Source: Sodiomyces alkalinus F11 (lineage: Eukaryota > Ascomycota > Sordariomycetes > Glomerellales > Plectosphaerellaceae). From it: 64,000 nucleotides of DNA. This document shows positions 49,041 to 61,209 of the stretch, in pieces. The DNA lies in contig NW_021167083.1 in NCBI RefSeq assembly GCF_003711515.1, positions 1,562,481-1,626,480 of the forward strand, written 5' to 3'. The position numbers and the translations under genes were made by a program. How positions within the stretch are numbered: position 1 is the first letter of the stretch; each line of letters begins with the position of its first letter. The notes below the pieces were generated by a model that saw nothing but the letters and a program-made list of their open reading frames with translations, was not told the origin of the DNA and ran no database searches.

Positions 49041-51114
49041 TCAGTTTGCCTTTTTCTTCTTCTTCGGGCGCTCCTCCTCCTCTTCCTCGCCGTCCCCCTC
49101 GTCCATCGCATTGTCAACGCCACTCTCCGCATCGCTCGAGTCCGACGTCTCCACGTTCGAGTCAAACTCCTCCGCCACCTCGCTCTCGCTATCGGCGTGG
49201 AAGTCCTCGTCGACGCTCTCCTCGTCCTCGTCCGCCGAGCCGCGGTCCGCCTTGGTGCCCACCACCTCGTCCTCCGAGTCGTCCATGTCCTGGTCCCGGA
49301 GCGCCGCCGCCAGCAGGTTGGCGTCCTCGTCGATCTCGTTCTTGACCCGCAGGTTCTTGAGCTTGAAGAACGTCTCCAGCGCCTTCAGGTCCTCGCGGCT
49401 GATGTTGCTGAACTGCGTCGAGCCCGCCCCGTTCTTCATCTGCACCGTGATGTCGAACGTCGAGAGCGCCGAGACGGCGCCGCTGACGCGGGAGAACGTG
49501 ACGGACGCCGTCTGCTCGTACGCGATGTATGTTGCCGGCTTGGGGATGAACATGAACGCCTTCTCCAGCAGGTATAAGAAGCCCTCGCTCGCCTTGATGG
49601 AGCACTTGATGCCCAATTGATTGCGGTGCCTGGGAGCAAAAGGATGTCAGCATTCGTTCTGGAACGCGAAGAAATAACAATAAAAAAAAACAATAAAAAA
49701 ACCAATAGGGGTAACTTACGTTTGAAAGTCCCGAGCTGGGGTCGTCACCTTCTTGTTGGCGAGCCCTCGGAAAATGTAGGTAATCACTTGATGAAGAGGC
49801 TGTTCGTATCGTGACTGTAGCCTGTCGCCGTACTTCTCCTTGATCTGCTCTTCCGTGAGATTTACGTCCAGGGTCACCTCGTCGTCCTTCTTGAACTGCA
49901 TGACGACAAAGGGGTATCTCGTCTGGCCCTGGCGTAGTGGCGGATCCAAGCCGATGCAGACCATGACGTGGGCATCGTCAGGCTTGGGGAGCACCATGAA
50001 CTTTTTGATCGCTTCGTACTGGATTTTGTAATCGTACGTCTTACCGCGCAGTCGAAACGACGCGTCGTACATGTCGATATCGAATCGTCCTCTGGAATTC
50101 GAAATCGGGGTCAGTTCGTGTCACAGGGCCATAGGTCGCGGCAACCTGGCGGTAAAGCGCACGTCATGGAATAATGCGTAAAACGTACCTTGGCGTAAGA
50201 TGCAAGATGTCGAGAAACTGGGCAATGGCGTCGCCAGCAGTCTCCCCAATCTCGGCCTTGTCCAGAAGTGTGTCGTAGAAGAGGGTGACGGCGTTCTTCT
50301 CCTCCTCTGCCACATCACTACCCGCATCGTCGCCGTCGACCTCCTTCTTGGTAACAGTACCGGGGATGTAGAAACGCATCTCGACAAGCTGGTCCTTGCC
50401 AGCTCCGGCCTTCTTCCCTTTACCGCGAGCGCCGCCCAGCTGGCCATTCGTACCGGTATCGTTCTTGTCGGAAGGCAGGGAGAATTCCACGGCGACTTCG
50501 TTCCGGCCCGCTAGATTGGTATTGGAGATCTCGGAGTAGGGGACTTCGAAGGCTGGACGGTTCTGGACGTTGAAAGAGAGCTCGGCCTTGCCAAATTCGG
50601 CCTTGCCCCAGTTCCAACCACGGAGGGCATGCTCCTTGTTCTCGAGGACGGTGCTGTACCAGTTTTTGAAGATTTTGCTCAGACGGTCGTGGTCCTGTGG
50701 AGAGTCGGATGTTAGAAACCACTCTGCCGCCGCCCTATCTCGAAGCGGGAAGAAATAAAGAAGGAGAAAGAAAGAAAAAAAAAATTGTATTGGGCCAGGT
50801 CTCTTGCCTCTTGCTGGAAACCGTCGAGTTGAATAATGCGAGACTCGCGGCTGAGAATCTTAATTTCGTAGCCTCTGGCGGCGCGACTCCATTGGGCAGA
50901 AGCTATTTGCTCATGATCGAGTGTGAAGGTGTCACCACCGCCAGCCGGCTTCCATCCCAACCCCGTCTCGGCGAACCTGCATTTGCCGCTTGATGTGGAC
51001 AGGTCGAGGTAGATACCGTCGAAACTCTCGCTGATAGACGTAGAAAAGAAAAAAAGTATTAGAATAATCCTTACAATAGAGCAACCGGCGGTGGAACACT
51101 CACATTGCGGCCAT
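49041..51114 (-). CDS. POB3: FACT complex subunit POB3 (SSRP1 homologue)
   Basis: A histone chaperone subunit that, with SPT16, loosens and reassembles nucleosomes during transcription and replication. The five exons are 51114-51104, 51030-50808, 50694-50189, 50091-49720 and 49629-49041, giving 566 residues, typical of fungal POB3. The start MAAIESFDGIYLDL is split by a very short first exon. The N-terminal dimerisation/PH-like domain includes GWNWGKAEF. The middle tandem PH region includes GRFDIDMYDASFRLRGKTYDY and HRNQLGIKCSIKASEGFLY. The C-terminus is strongly acidic and ends in a Lys-rich tail (RPKKKKKAN). There is no HMG box, as expected in fungi. The second intron uses a GC donor (GAG|GCAAGA...CCACAG); other introns are GT-AG. 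Confidence 0.96.
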
Positions 51115-52586
51115 GGCTGAAGCGGTTTAACGTCGCCAACGTGGTTTGACGTAGGAGAGGAAGCGGCAGTGGACTGTAAGAATCGAAAGAAGAAAAGTCG
51201 GTTGGTCTTTATTTGACTCGGGATATAGAGGGCCCGGGAGGAGGCGGGTCTGTTGACGGGAGTTGTGGATGCTATACGAGATGTCGAGGAGGATTACGAT
51301 TAGTTTGGGTGCGCCGTTTGTGGTGGGATGAAGCCTCTTCATGTTCTGCCGCTTTTTTTCTTTCGTCGTCTGGCCAGTCAAGCAGCAGGATGATGGGTCG
51401 TCGCGTGAAATGCGGCGTACGCTCTAGGGTGTAATTACAGAGCAGCTCTGCAACGCGCGACTCCCATTACTTGGTAAAAGTGGTGTGGCGAACGCTGCCA
51501 CTGGGTGGCTGAGCACAGGGCAAACGCTAACTCGCTTATATAATACATGGTAGGAGCACTAGCTGATGACTTGGACTGAGCATATATTGGGCCCTTGTCT
51601 CCCCCGCCTCCACATTTTTGCACCGGGAATAACTGTGAATAACTAGCCAGCAATCTCATGGAGCACTACAGAGTACGGACACAGTTACATGGTATTAGGT
51701 CGGTATTGTAATTCGTTTGTAGTTACAGACTCGGTCACAGCTTCTCAAGATACGTATTCTCGCTTTACGCGGAAATTCAAGCAGGTTTGGACCCGTCAGG
51801 TTTCTACGAAGAGCCTCCAATTCTGTTTACACGTTTTCGGATGCTCTTTTCTATAATGTCGTCTCTTGACCCTATGGATCCTCTACACTACCTACCTAGG
51901 TACCCCCAAGTCCCCAACTTTGGATATAATAGGTACTCCGTGGACACCACATGGTACCAAGTAAACACAGCAATTACCTAAGGTAGGTACATCCACCGTA
52001 CACCGTATGATGCATTATTATGGGGTACCTTACCTTACCTTAAGGAAGCTTCCTAACTCAGGTATAAAGTCATCTCTTCCTCTCAAGCTTGTCAGCTTGT
52101 CTCTTCAACAACCTGCAATAGCCGAGGATCACCGCGGGTTTTGTATGGAGGAAGCCAAAACAAGAAATCACGGCCATGGACCAAACGGTTTATTAAGCTA
52201 GTCAAGCGCAGCGCATCTCGAGCATCGGTCCCTGAAACCGACTCGAAGCTAGCTCCCACCTTGGCCTAGGACTGAATATCGTCCTTTCTCCTTTCTTTCC
52301 ATCTCTTTCGCTCCCCGCCCCCACCGCCCTGTCGTTCTCCTGGTGATCTCGGTCGGCAGGAAGCGGCTAACAGGGTCTGTGATTGGGGATCTCTACTAAG
52401 GCCGGTTCACTTCGCATCTGTTCTTCTCATCAGACACTCCTTTGCCTTCCCTCCCCCCTCTTTGAATTCCGTCGTGTGCGTCTGAAATCCTCGTGATCAT
52501 TCTCCGTTCTTTCCAGGCTGCCCGTCTTCCACTCTCTCGCCTTTCCCTCCCCTGGTTCTTCCCTATTCACCCATCTCGCTGCCAGC
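51115..52586. other. divergent intergenic region, POB3 / acyl-CoA ligase
   Basis: About 1.5 kb. Short palindromic TACCTAAGGTA-type and TACTCCGT motifs cluster near 51890-52050. The last ~200 bp before the ligase start are pyrimidine-rich leader-like DNA. No gene is supported. Confidence 0.5.
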
Positions 52587-54600
52587 ATGTCAGGCCCTCC
52601 GTCCCGCATTCGGAACCTCCTTGGCCACTTCCTGTCCTCTTCGTCGCCTCCGGCCGAAAGCGAGTTCAAGCATGACCACAACATCCACCAGCTATCGCCG
52701 ACCTTCTTCCTAGAACGTGCCGCCGCCATTGAGCCCGATGCCGAGGCAATCTACCACATCACAGCCAACGGCAAGACCCTGCGGCGGTCCTACCGTGACT
52801 TCGCCGACCGTGCCCGCGGCCTAGCCTACTACCTGCTCAAGCACCGCCTCGTCCGCGTCGGTATCCTGGCCACCAACACGCCCGCCTTCCTCGAGTCCAT
52901 CTTCGGCATCGCCGCCGCCGGGGGCGTCAACGTCGCCGTCAATTACCGCCTGAAACCCGACGACATCACCTACATCTTCGACTTCGCCGAGGTCGACTCC
53001 ATTGTGGTGGATGCCGAGTTCGTCCACCTGCTCGACGATTTCAAGAAGGCCCACCCAGACGTGCACCTCATCGTGGACACCGATACCGATGCCACCGAGG
53101 GACAGCTCAGCGGGCCCTTCGACGAGGCCATCCTGGAAGGTCTGCAGCATGATCGCGACCAGGGCGGCCGTGGTTGGGCCGGCCTTCATTCCCAGTGCGC
53201 CGACGAGAACGGCATCATCGCCATCCCTTTCACCTCTGGCACCACCTCCCGGCCCAAGGGTGTCGTCTACACGCACCGAGGAGCGTACCTGGCCGCTCTT
53301 GCTAACATAGTAGAATCCGGCCTCAATTACCATAGCGGCAGGTGCAAGTACCTCTGGACGCTTCCCATGTAGGCGCGCATATCTACTCCTTGACCTCCTG
53401 GTGTAGTCCAGTTCTGTAGTTGGTATTTTGACTGACGACGTCGCCTTTTCTTCTTTGTCCTGTGTAGGTTCCACGCCATGGGCTGGACTTTCCCCTGGTC
53501 CATCACTGCAGTTCGGGGGACCCACGTCTGTCTCAGGAAGATCGACTACCCCGTCATCTGGAAACTTCTCAAGGAGGAGGGCATCACCCACTTCAATGCC
53601 GCCCCGACGGTCAACACTCTCCTGTGCTCCTCTAAGGAGGCCGAGAGGCTAGACCATCCCGTGAGGGTAACCGTGGCAGCCAGCCCACCGACCGCCCACC
53701 TCTTTGAGGAGATGGTACGTCTATATTGCCTTGACCTTCACATACCTTACACACACACTCTTCTCCCCCTGGCTAACCCCAACTCACCTCCATAGACCAA
53801 GCTGAACCTCCATCCCGTCCACGTCTACGGCCTGACAGAAACCTACGGGCCCATCACCAAGAGCTACCACATGCCGTCATGGGACACCCTCCCGGCAGCC
53901 GAGCGGTACGCCAAGATGGCGCGCCAGGGCCACGGCTTCCTGACCAGCCTACCGATCCGCATCATCAAGACGGACCAGCCCGAGGGCGTCCTCGTCGACG
54001 TGGCCAGGGACGGCAAGGAAATCGGCGAGATCGTCTTCTTCGGCAACATCTGCGCCCAGGGCTACTACAAAGACCCCGAAGCCACCAGGAAGCTCTTCGC
54101 AGGCGGGGCGCTGCACTCGGGTGACCTGGCCGTGTGGCATCCCGACGGCAGCATCCAGATCCTCGACCGGGCGAAGGATATTATCATTTCGGGTTAGTCA
54201 CATGTCGCCGCTCCTCTTTTCTTTTTCTTTCTTTCTTTTTTTCTTTCTTTTTTTCCTTCTAACCTCTCACACTTCCCCCCCAAAAAAATCAGGCGGCGAA
54301 AACATATCCTCCGTCGCCCTGGAGAGCATGCTAGTCAAGCACCCGGACCTGCTGGAAGCGGCCGTCGTCGCCGTGCCGGATTCCCACTGGGGCGAGAGGC
54401 CCAAGGCCTACGTGACGGTGAAGGAGGGTCGCACCTTGACCCCCGAGGAACTCATCTCCTGGGCCAAGCACCAGAGCACCATCAGCAAGTTCATGGTGCC
54501 CCGGGAGGTGGAGGTGTTGCCGGAATTGCCCAAGACGAGCACGGGTAAGCTGAAGAAGACCGTCCTGCGCGAGTGGGCGAGGCATGGCCGGAAGGCATAA
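52587..54600 (+). CDS. AMP-binding acyl-CoA synthetase / ligase
   Basis: Activates a carboxylic acid as an acyl-adenylate and transfers it to CoA. The four exons are 52587-53368, 53468-53714, 53796-54192 and 54293-54600, giving 577 residues. Adenylation signatures are the P-loop IPFTSGTTSRPKG (residues 213-225), YGLTETYG near 354 and [32 protein letters not shown], which is split by the last intron. The C-terminal catalytic lysine region is PKTSTGKLKKTVLREW. There is no N-terminal targeting signal, and the C-terminal residues RKA are not a peroxisomal SKL-type signal, so the enzyme is probably cytosolic. The pattern resembles fungal and plant short/medium-chain acyl-activating enzymes; the substrate cannot be read from sequence. 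All introns are GT-AG. The gene is convergent with the CRIB-like gene. Confidence 0.92.
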
Positions 54601-55666
54601 CTTTGCTTGCTGGCGGCATTCCGTCGAAGCGAGGGTTGTATTTTGAGGTTCACGGGACTCGAAGCCCTGTATGATGTTGGTTTGGGGGGGTTGGATTCGG
54701 TTTCTTGCCGACTAGTATTTCGGTGCCTGGGCGAGCGATCAAGAGCGCGGATCTAAATGCACAATATGTGTAAAAGGTAAGCATACATATATACATACCT
54801 TGTATAGAGAGAAGGAGGGGGGGGGGGGGAAGCGTGCATGTGAGAGAAATACACGGAGAGTGAGTTTGCATTGTGGTACATTGTCTTTGGTCATTCCAGT
54901 TCCCCGGATGTCAATCAAACGGATGAGACCTTGATACCTTATATCCCGTCCGTACCTAGTTTGCTCCCAACAAGACTTAGCCACTAAGGCACTAAGTAGC
55001 GCAGGCACGTCGACGAAACTTGGCACCTTCCAGAGTAAGGTACAGGACGATCTGTATTAGTTCGTATGTACATGTACGCGACCCAATCGTTCAAGGGGAC
55101 TATTCGCCTTTCATTTTCCTTCCAGTTTCTTCTCTCATTTCTCCTCAAATCGGAAACCCATCATACGATAATACCATCCACGGAAGTAAGAAGCCTATAG
55201 ATTGGTGCTACAACGCTATGGTCTCCCCATGACGAAATGACGAGCCCCTAATCCCGTCATTCCCCGTGTTGGATATTCACAGCTCTTATACACAGAGACT
55301 CTCCCAACCCGAGTATCGCCTTCATAGTCTGACATCCGTCCTGTAGCGTCACAATGAAGCATAACATGATCCAACCCCAGCCCACGCCCCCCAATATCCA
55401 ATTTACTTTTTCCTCCCAAGTCTAGCGAGTGGCATAGTTCAAGAGAAAACAAAACCCCCCAAGCTGCGCCGAACCCCATACAAGCCCATGCTGCTTGCTC
55501 GGCGGGAACCAAGACTTATCAAATATATGCACAAGAAAAAGACAGAAACGCTCCAAAACGAGAGAATAGCGCGCTATAAGAAGAATCCAGAATAAAAAGA
55601 AACATAGGGAAAGCTGCACGTGTTGTGCACAGTTGAGTGGTACATCGCAGGTGGGTTGTGAAGCGT
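54601..55666. other. convergent intergenic region, acyl-CoA ligase / CRIB-like gene
   Basis: About 1.1 kb of 3' flanking DNA with a G run at about 54818-54829. No gene is supported. Confidence 0.5.
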
Positions 55667-58390
55667 TTAGATTCTATTCCCGATATAAGCGGGAGGAAAT
55701 AGCGCATAACCCCTGCCAGACACGCTCGGGTTGTTCGTGTGTCCCTTCTGACGTGAAGGCTGCTTGAAAGCCTCCTTGATTGTGGGGAGCTGGTCGTTAT
55801 CGAGGACGCTGCCGTGCAAGCCGCCGTGCACACCCCTCACATCGCTGTACTCGTCCTCATCCCGCTCGTCGCCAGGGAACAACTGGGTCGTGGCGTATTC
55901 GGTCTCCGACTTTGGGCTGGTCGGCGCCTTGGCACGTTTTGGCGAGGGAAGGTCGGAGAACGATTCGAGTTGGACCGAGGGGACGGGCTCGGGAGCATCG
56001 AGCGCCTTGGGATTCCAGCTCTCAAAGATGGTGCTCGCCGTGTAGCGCGTGAAAGCGGTCGAGTCGGAGTGGGCCGAGACGTGACGCTCTTCGCTGGCGC
56101 TTGTCCGCCCAGTCGAGTTGGAACCTGTCGTAGAGGTGCTGTGGCGCTCGTTGATGTAAAGCCCCGACGTACTGAGCGTGATGGGTGGCTCGCCAACGTA
56201 AGGGAAGTCGTTTTCGATGCGTGCAATTGACTCGTCGGGCAACTTGTCTACCTTCAACTCCGGCATGACCATCTGCTCTTGGTAATCGCCCGGGATCAAG
56301 AGTGATGGCGATAAGGTAAACCCGTGGGATTCCTTGAAGCTTGATGCTTGCGAGCTAGTCCGGAGGTGGAGGCGGTTCGGATTACGGTATCTCGGCTCTG
56401 CGCGTAGATGTGATGACTCCGATGCTGTTGCGGACTCCTGGGTCGCAGTAGGCTTGGTTACACTAACCACATCTGCCACCGAGTCCTCCACGGGGCCCAG
56501 CACCGAAATGTTCAAGTGACGTGCTGGCACTGGCTTCAATCCGAAGGACTGAGGCTCACCACCCCTGGGACCTTGCGGGGACGTGGCTGCGTCTGCACCC
56601 CAATCATCCTCCTTGTCATCTTTCCCCTCCTTCCCCGCCCTGTCTTCCTTGTTCGTCGATGGAATAAAATCCGTTTCCCTGTTGATCTCGAGGGATGGTC
56701 GATCCCAAGCGTACTCAAAATCAGCCTCCGCCTCATGTTCATAACAATAGTCAATGTCGTCCTCCCAGCTCTCACGATACACACTGATCCCCGCATCTGT
56801 GTTTCTTCCCCTCGGGTTCGAGGCCCCGGAATGGGCGACAGTTCTCTCCAGAGGGCCCAGGGTATCAGAGGCGCCGCTTGGGGGTCGCTGGGGTCCGTTG
56901 GACTGAAGTTGCGCGACTTGGCGCAGCATGGGCACGGAGTGGCTTCCTCGGAGAGACGAATTGTTGCTGGCGAGGCTCATCTGTGAGCGTCGGCCCGCCC
57001 CGTGATTCTCATCCTCTTCGGGAACATTCGGCAACGGGGTCTCATACGCGAAGGCCGTGTTAGTTTTCAATGGCCAAGCGGCGTCATCCGGCGTGGTTAA
57101 AGCGTGGGAGAAGTGAGGACTCGGCGAGATGCCGTAACCCTGGAACTGATCCACGTCGTCATGTAAATCCGGGTAAGTGTCCATGCCCGACGAAGGAGGC
57201 CCAAAAGACTCGGGCGGGTAGAAACCACCGCTAGTTTGCGGACGGCCCGGGGGAGTCCTGTCCAATGGCTCGACGCCGTCGTATCGCAACGAAGCTCTGC
57301 TCGAGAGTCGCGGTGGGGGGATGGGCGCACGAGAAACGGGGGGTGCAGGGTCAACAGGCGACCTCGGAGGTCTCGGGGGTGGTGGTGATCTGGAGGCGTT
57401 TATATGCAACTGTTCCTGAGATCTGGTGCGCTTGACAAGTCGCCGTGGGGCGGAGAATCCACGCTGGCGTAGCGGTGGCAACGGTCCAGGATGATGTGAC
57501 GGCGGTGTACGATGCGGGGCAGATGTTGAAGAATCTACAAAAGCAGCGTCCTGTTGAAACGCAAAGTCCTCAGATGACAGGTTGGAATGGTGAAAGGCGT
57601 CGCCAGTTTCGATGCCTCTCGTCGACGCACCAGTTGGCGACTGAGCACCACGAATCGCCGGCCAGTCAGATGCGGGCTCGGCCCGATGCCCACGCTCCGG
57701 GTGTGGTACACGATCACGTCGTGGTTGTGTGACGTGGTGGAAGTTGAAGGGACCGGAAATCTGCAACTTCTTGTTGCCGTTGTCCGAGGGCAGCCGATCC
57801 AGAGACGCGTCGCCTTTCTGTTGCACCTTCTTGCGCCCGAATAGGCCCGGAACGTATTCTTTCGCAGGGGGGGCGGTTCCGTCGATAGAACGGTCAGTCG
57901 AATATAGGGAACTGCCCGAAGAGCTATTGGCACTGCTCTCGCGCTTTAGTCTCGTGCCCCGGTTGAAGATGGTTTTGCCGAATAGCTGGACACTCTCCGG
58001 TCGCTCACGAGACGGCATGCTGCTTGACGTGGACCGCCCAGATGAGTGCCTGGAGAGGGTATTGTGCTCATGAGAGTGTTCCCAGGAGGGTCGATCCGGT
58101 GCCGGAGAGCGAGTCAAGGGTGAGCCTTGCGAGTCCCAGAGAGAGGCCCTCTTCATCTGCTTATTCAGGGCGCGAATCCTTTCGGGGGACGGCGGTCCAT
58201 CAACGGCAGGCTCTAGCAGGTCGCTGATGCCGGTGCCACCAGGTTGAGGGCTGGGCCTGGATACCGACAAGGCGCCATCGGATTTTTTTGAAGCATTGCT
58301 CTTGTTAACCGTGACATTCTTGCTGGACATAGGTCGACCTGTTGCCCCAAAGCCGTAGGGCGAATAACTGGATAAGGGTGCTGCCCACAT
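55667..58390 (-). CDS. large disordered protein with CRIB-like motif
   Basis: A single uninterrupted frame of 907 residues starting MWAAPLSSYSPYG; an alternative in-frame ATG at residue 21 is possible. No catalytic domain is recognised. It is Ser/Pro-rich and probably mostly disordered. Near residues 209-220 the stretch LQISGPFNFHHV (about 57766-57731) fits most of the CRIB consensus I-S-x-P-x2-F-x-H, lacking only the final His. The CRIB motif binds GTP-loaded Cdc42/Rac. Near the N-terminus is a charged helix (SPERIRALNKQMKRAS), and several Pro-rich segments (RSPPPPRPPRSP) could bind SH3 domains. The C-terminal part has acidic and Ser/Thr-rich blocks. Composition matches neighbouring genes, so coding status is solid. 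A role as a Rho-GTPase effector or polarity scaffold is an inference from one motif. Confidence 0.78.
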   Translation of the reverse strand: MWAAPLSSYSPYGFGATGRPMSSKNVTVNKSNASKKSDGALSVSRPSPQPGGTGISDLLEPAVDGPPSPERIRALNKQMKRASLWDSQGSPLTRSPAPDRPSWEHSHEHNTLSRHSSGRSTSSSMPSRERPESVQLFGKTIFNRGTRLKRESSANSSSGSSLYSTDRSIDGTAPPAKEYVPGLFGRKKVQQKGDASLDRLPSDNGNKKLQISGPFNFHHVTQPRRDRVPHPERGHRAEPASDWPAIRGAQSPTGASTRGIETGDAFHHSNLSSEDFAFQQDAAFVDSSTSAPHRTPPSHHPGPLPPLRQRGFSAPRRLVKRTRSQEQLHINASRSPPPPRPPRSPVDPAPPVSRAPIPPPRLSSRASLRYDGVEPLDRTPPGRPQTSGGFYPPESFGPPSSGMDTYPDLHDDVDQFQGYGISPSPHFSHALTTPDDAAWPLKTNTAFAYETPLPNVPEEDENHGAGRRSQMSLASNNSSLRGSHSVPMLRQVAQLQSNGPQRPPSGASDTLGPLERTVAHSGASNPRGRNTDAGISVYRESWEDDIDYCYEHEAEADFEYAWDRPSLEINRETDFIPSTNKEDRAGKEGKDDKEDDWGADAATSPQGPRGGEPQSFGLKPVPARHLNISVLGPVEDSVADVVSVTKPTATQESATASESSHLRAEPRYRNPNRLHLRTSSQASSFKESHGFTLSPSLLIPGDYQEQMVMPELKVDKLPDESIARIENDFPYVGEPPITLSTSGLYINERHSTSTTGSNSTGRTSASEERHVSAHSDSTAFTRYTASTIFESWNPKALDAPEPVPSVQLESFSDLPSPKRAKAPTSPKSETEYATTQLFPGDERDEDEYSDVRGVHGGLHGSVLDNDQLPTIKEAFKQPSRQKGHTNNPSVSGRGYALFPPAYIGNRI

Positions 58391-60764
58391 GATTGCATAT
58401 GTATCGTGGGTGTCGAGTACAACGGCGGCCGGCTACCGGGTCAGTGCGACTGAGTGCGAGCGTGTCGCCGTGTTGAATCTAAGGTACTCGAGGATCCAAC
58501 CGTAGCGAATCCAAGCTTCCTGGGGAGCGGCGTTCGATGCCTTTTATGTGGCTGTCTGCTCGTATATCTTTCAGCGGGCCTGTCTCCTTTACCCGCCTCT
58601 CCTGACGTGTCTTCGCCCTTCCCGACTTTCGACTGATACTCTAATCCCTAGACAAAAGCAGCAGGCGGCATCGATATCCACGATTAGCCAACGGAGATAA
58701 AAAAAAATTGACTGAGGATCCTGAATATCGAGGGTGACCGTGGACGTGCGTCAAATGTTTGTGCAGAGCGTTTGGGTGGCACAGACAAAAGCGTAGGCAG
58801 GAACCAGGGGTGTGGTTCCCCGAGGATCAAAGGCGTCGCAATGGAGTCCTTGGTGAGATGTATGATAGCACAAAAGTTTCTCATATATCGTGAATGTTGG
58901 TTCTTGCTGGTCAGAAAGGCAAACAGGTCGGCGGTAAGAGAATGAGCCAGCCAGCCACCCAGTAAACGAGCAACCAAGTCAGGAAGCAGGCAGAGGGAAG
59001 AAGAAGAAAAAAAAAACCAAAGAGGCAGAGGCAGAAAGCGAAGAATTCATTTGGGGGAAGGGGGAATGCCGGAGACTTTGTTGTGGATTATACCAGGGAA
59101 CAGGGGGAAGGGGGGATGGACGGCGTATGGGGAAGATACCCGCTCAAAACACCTTGTCAGAATGTATCCATACGAAATATGAACTTCGTTCCTCTCAGCC
59201 AGGGGACGGGGGGACTGAGGGAAGGGAAGGATGAGATGCTGGGTGAAGACAAGGGTCCCCCCTTTGCCAATGCAACCAGGGATCCTGTCTATATTGAGAG
59301 CAGGATGGTTTGCGAGCGAGGCTGCTTCAAGTCCTTGGGGGTAGAGTGGGTCTTTGATGGGCTCCATAATTAACCCTTCTCAAGCTCCCTAAGGTACCTT
59401 AAGCTTTTCAGTCTACCTGAACTTCCTGGAAAGTACGGAGTACATGGTACGTTGTACGTCGTATACCTAGGTACCTAAGGTAGGTAGGCCCCTACGTCAG
59501 GGTCAGGGTGTTGGCTTGACAGGGTTGTAACCACTAGGAAGGAGGAAAACCCCCCTTCCCGACACCCCGCTAAACACCACCTGGGGTTCGGGGACCCTCA
59601 TGGAAGCCTTGGCCACCACCTCGGGGAAACAAAACAGACTGAAAGGGAAAATGAGGGATAACTCGCTGAAAGTGTCGGGAAAAGTGATGGGTAAAAAAGG
59701 AGAAGAAAAAGAAGACAAAGCCATAAACGATGCTATCGACAAGAATAAACCGACTTCTGGCTTCGTATATGCTGCCCACCACTATAGGATAACTTTACGT
59801 AAGAACTCCGTGCCTTAGTCGGTCCCGGTATTGCGTACTCCGAAGTACGTTTAAACGCTAGGTACGTTGGTCCGTAGTACTCCGTAGGGCCCCGTTCGAC
59901 AATCTCTCCAGCTTGGTAAATCCCGCCAACTTGGCGAAAAAAATACACTACACCTCAGGTACCTACGTAAAAGAAACCCCCCTATTGACTCTCTTGTATA
60001 CCACAAAGACATAATAAGCCTAACTCTGCTAAGGCGACATTAAAGCTCGTTTACCCCGGATTATCCTGACAAATAGCTATATAGTAAGCAGGAGTTTTAC
60101 AATGTGTTTTAAGCTTTAATATCCATAGACTTCCCTGCCACCTAATAGGATGCCTTAATCGACGACGAGTATATAAGTGGAGACGGTAGGAAAACGGTAT
60201 AACGGCGGATGGCATAGGCTCAGCTCATTGGTTCACCGGGGTACAGGTAAAGTACTTACTTTACTTCGTAGCATGTCGGTATATACAATACCTTCGCATA
60301 GATTAGTACTCAGGCTAAAGTACCGTTGTATCATTGGAGTCAGTTGTATGTACAGAGTGCGTACTTTACAAAATAGGCGTGACTTCAAATATAACTAATT
60401 GGCTAATAGTGTAACACTGCAGCAAGTGCCTATATCCGTCTTGGAGGGAACCATTGCCCTGGGTTTGTGGTATTAGCTTGTCCGTCTATACCTTAATGGT
60501 TTTGGTTGTACACAGTACTCTCGGGTACGAGGTACGGTAAGGTCAAGCAAGAGAGAAAAGAAGGGGGCAGTAGTGGACATTTTCAGAGATCGAATCTCTC
60601 TACACCGGTAGTTAATTAAGGTATGGCACGGATGCAAAAAGTGGTCATCGCGAATAAACGAACCGGATGATACTACTTAGTGGGTAGCAACCACGCAACT
60701 CTACCTACTTACTTTAGGCTGCTAGGGTGCTGCCATAATAAGCTCAAATTGTACTAACTGCACC
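58391..60764. other. gene-poor region, 5' flank of CRIB-like gene onward
   Basis: No gene is supported on either strand. Frames of 70-106 codons lack coding features. Motif clusters include TACGGAGTACATGGTACG and TACCTAAGGTAGGTAGG near 59434-59490. The sequence becomes more AT-rich after about 59.8 kb, suggesting old, partly degraded repeats. Confidence 0.5.
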
Positions 60765-60773
60765 CAATACGAC
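60765..60773. repeat. 9-bp target-site duplication CAATACGAC, left
   Basis: Identical to 61348-61356 and directly abutting the element. Confidence 0.87.
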
Positions 60774-60910
60774 GAGTAGCGGTATCCCGCATACCCCCTT
60801 CTGGTCTTCCGCATAAGCGTATCCTATTTAGGATCCCCTGCTAAGTGTTTTCGTCGGCTAGGAAATTAGTGTCTATGCCGAAAGTCCCGGTACATCGTAA
60901 GGTCGTGGAC
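60774..60910 (+). repeat. left terminal inverted repeat of the 574-bp element
   Basis: Begins GAGTAGCGG and runs to GTCGTGGAC, mirrored by 61210-61347. Confidence 0.87.
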
Positions 60911-61209
60911 TACTAGGTCGCTAGAGGTACTATCTAGGTAGCTAGCCACTGTAATTAGCTAGGGGGGTACCTAAACGATACCTAAGACTACCCACGCATT
61001 AGCCTAAATTCTAGGCCGTGATAGTATATTACGGACTTAAGCAGGGTTTCGTGTGTTAAAGCCCTTAAGGGCGTAGGCGGTTTCGGATAAGGGAAGGACA
61101 TTATAAGATTTTAAGGCTCGAGATCAATGAAAATATCTTTAAAATAGCAGCGAATTCGTACGTTAAAGTATCTAAGGTAAGTCGGGTAAAAACTCTTCGT
61201 CTTCTTCGT

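Noticed and set aside
60570..60610. Possible tRNA T-arm (GAGATCGAATCTCTC)
   Set aside because: A small hairpin is present, but no anticodon or acceptor stem is found around it.
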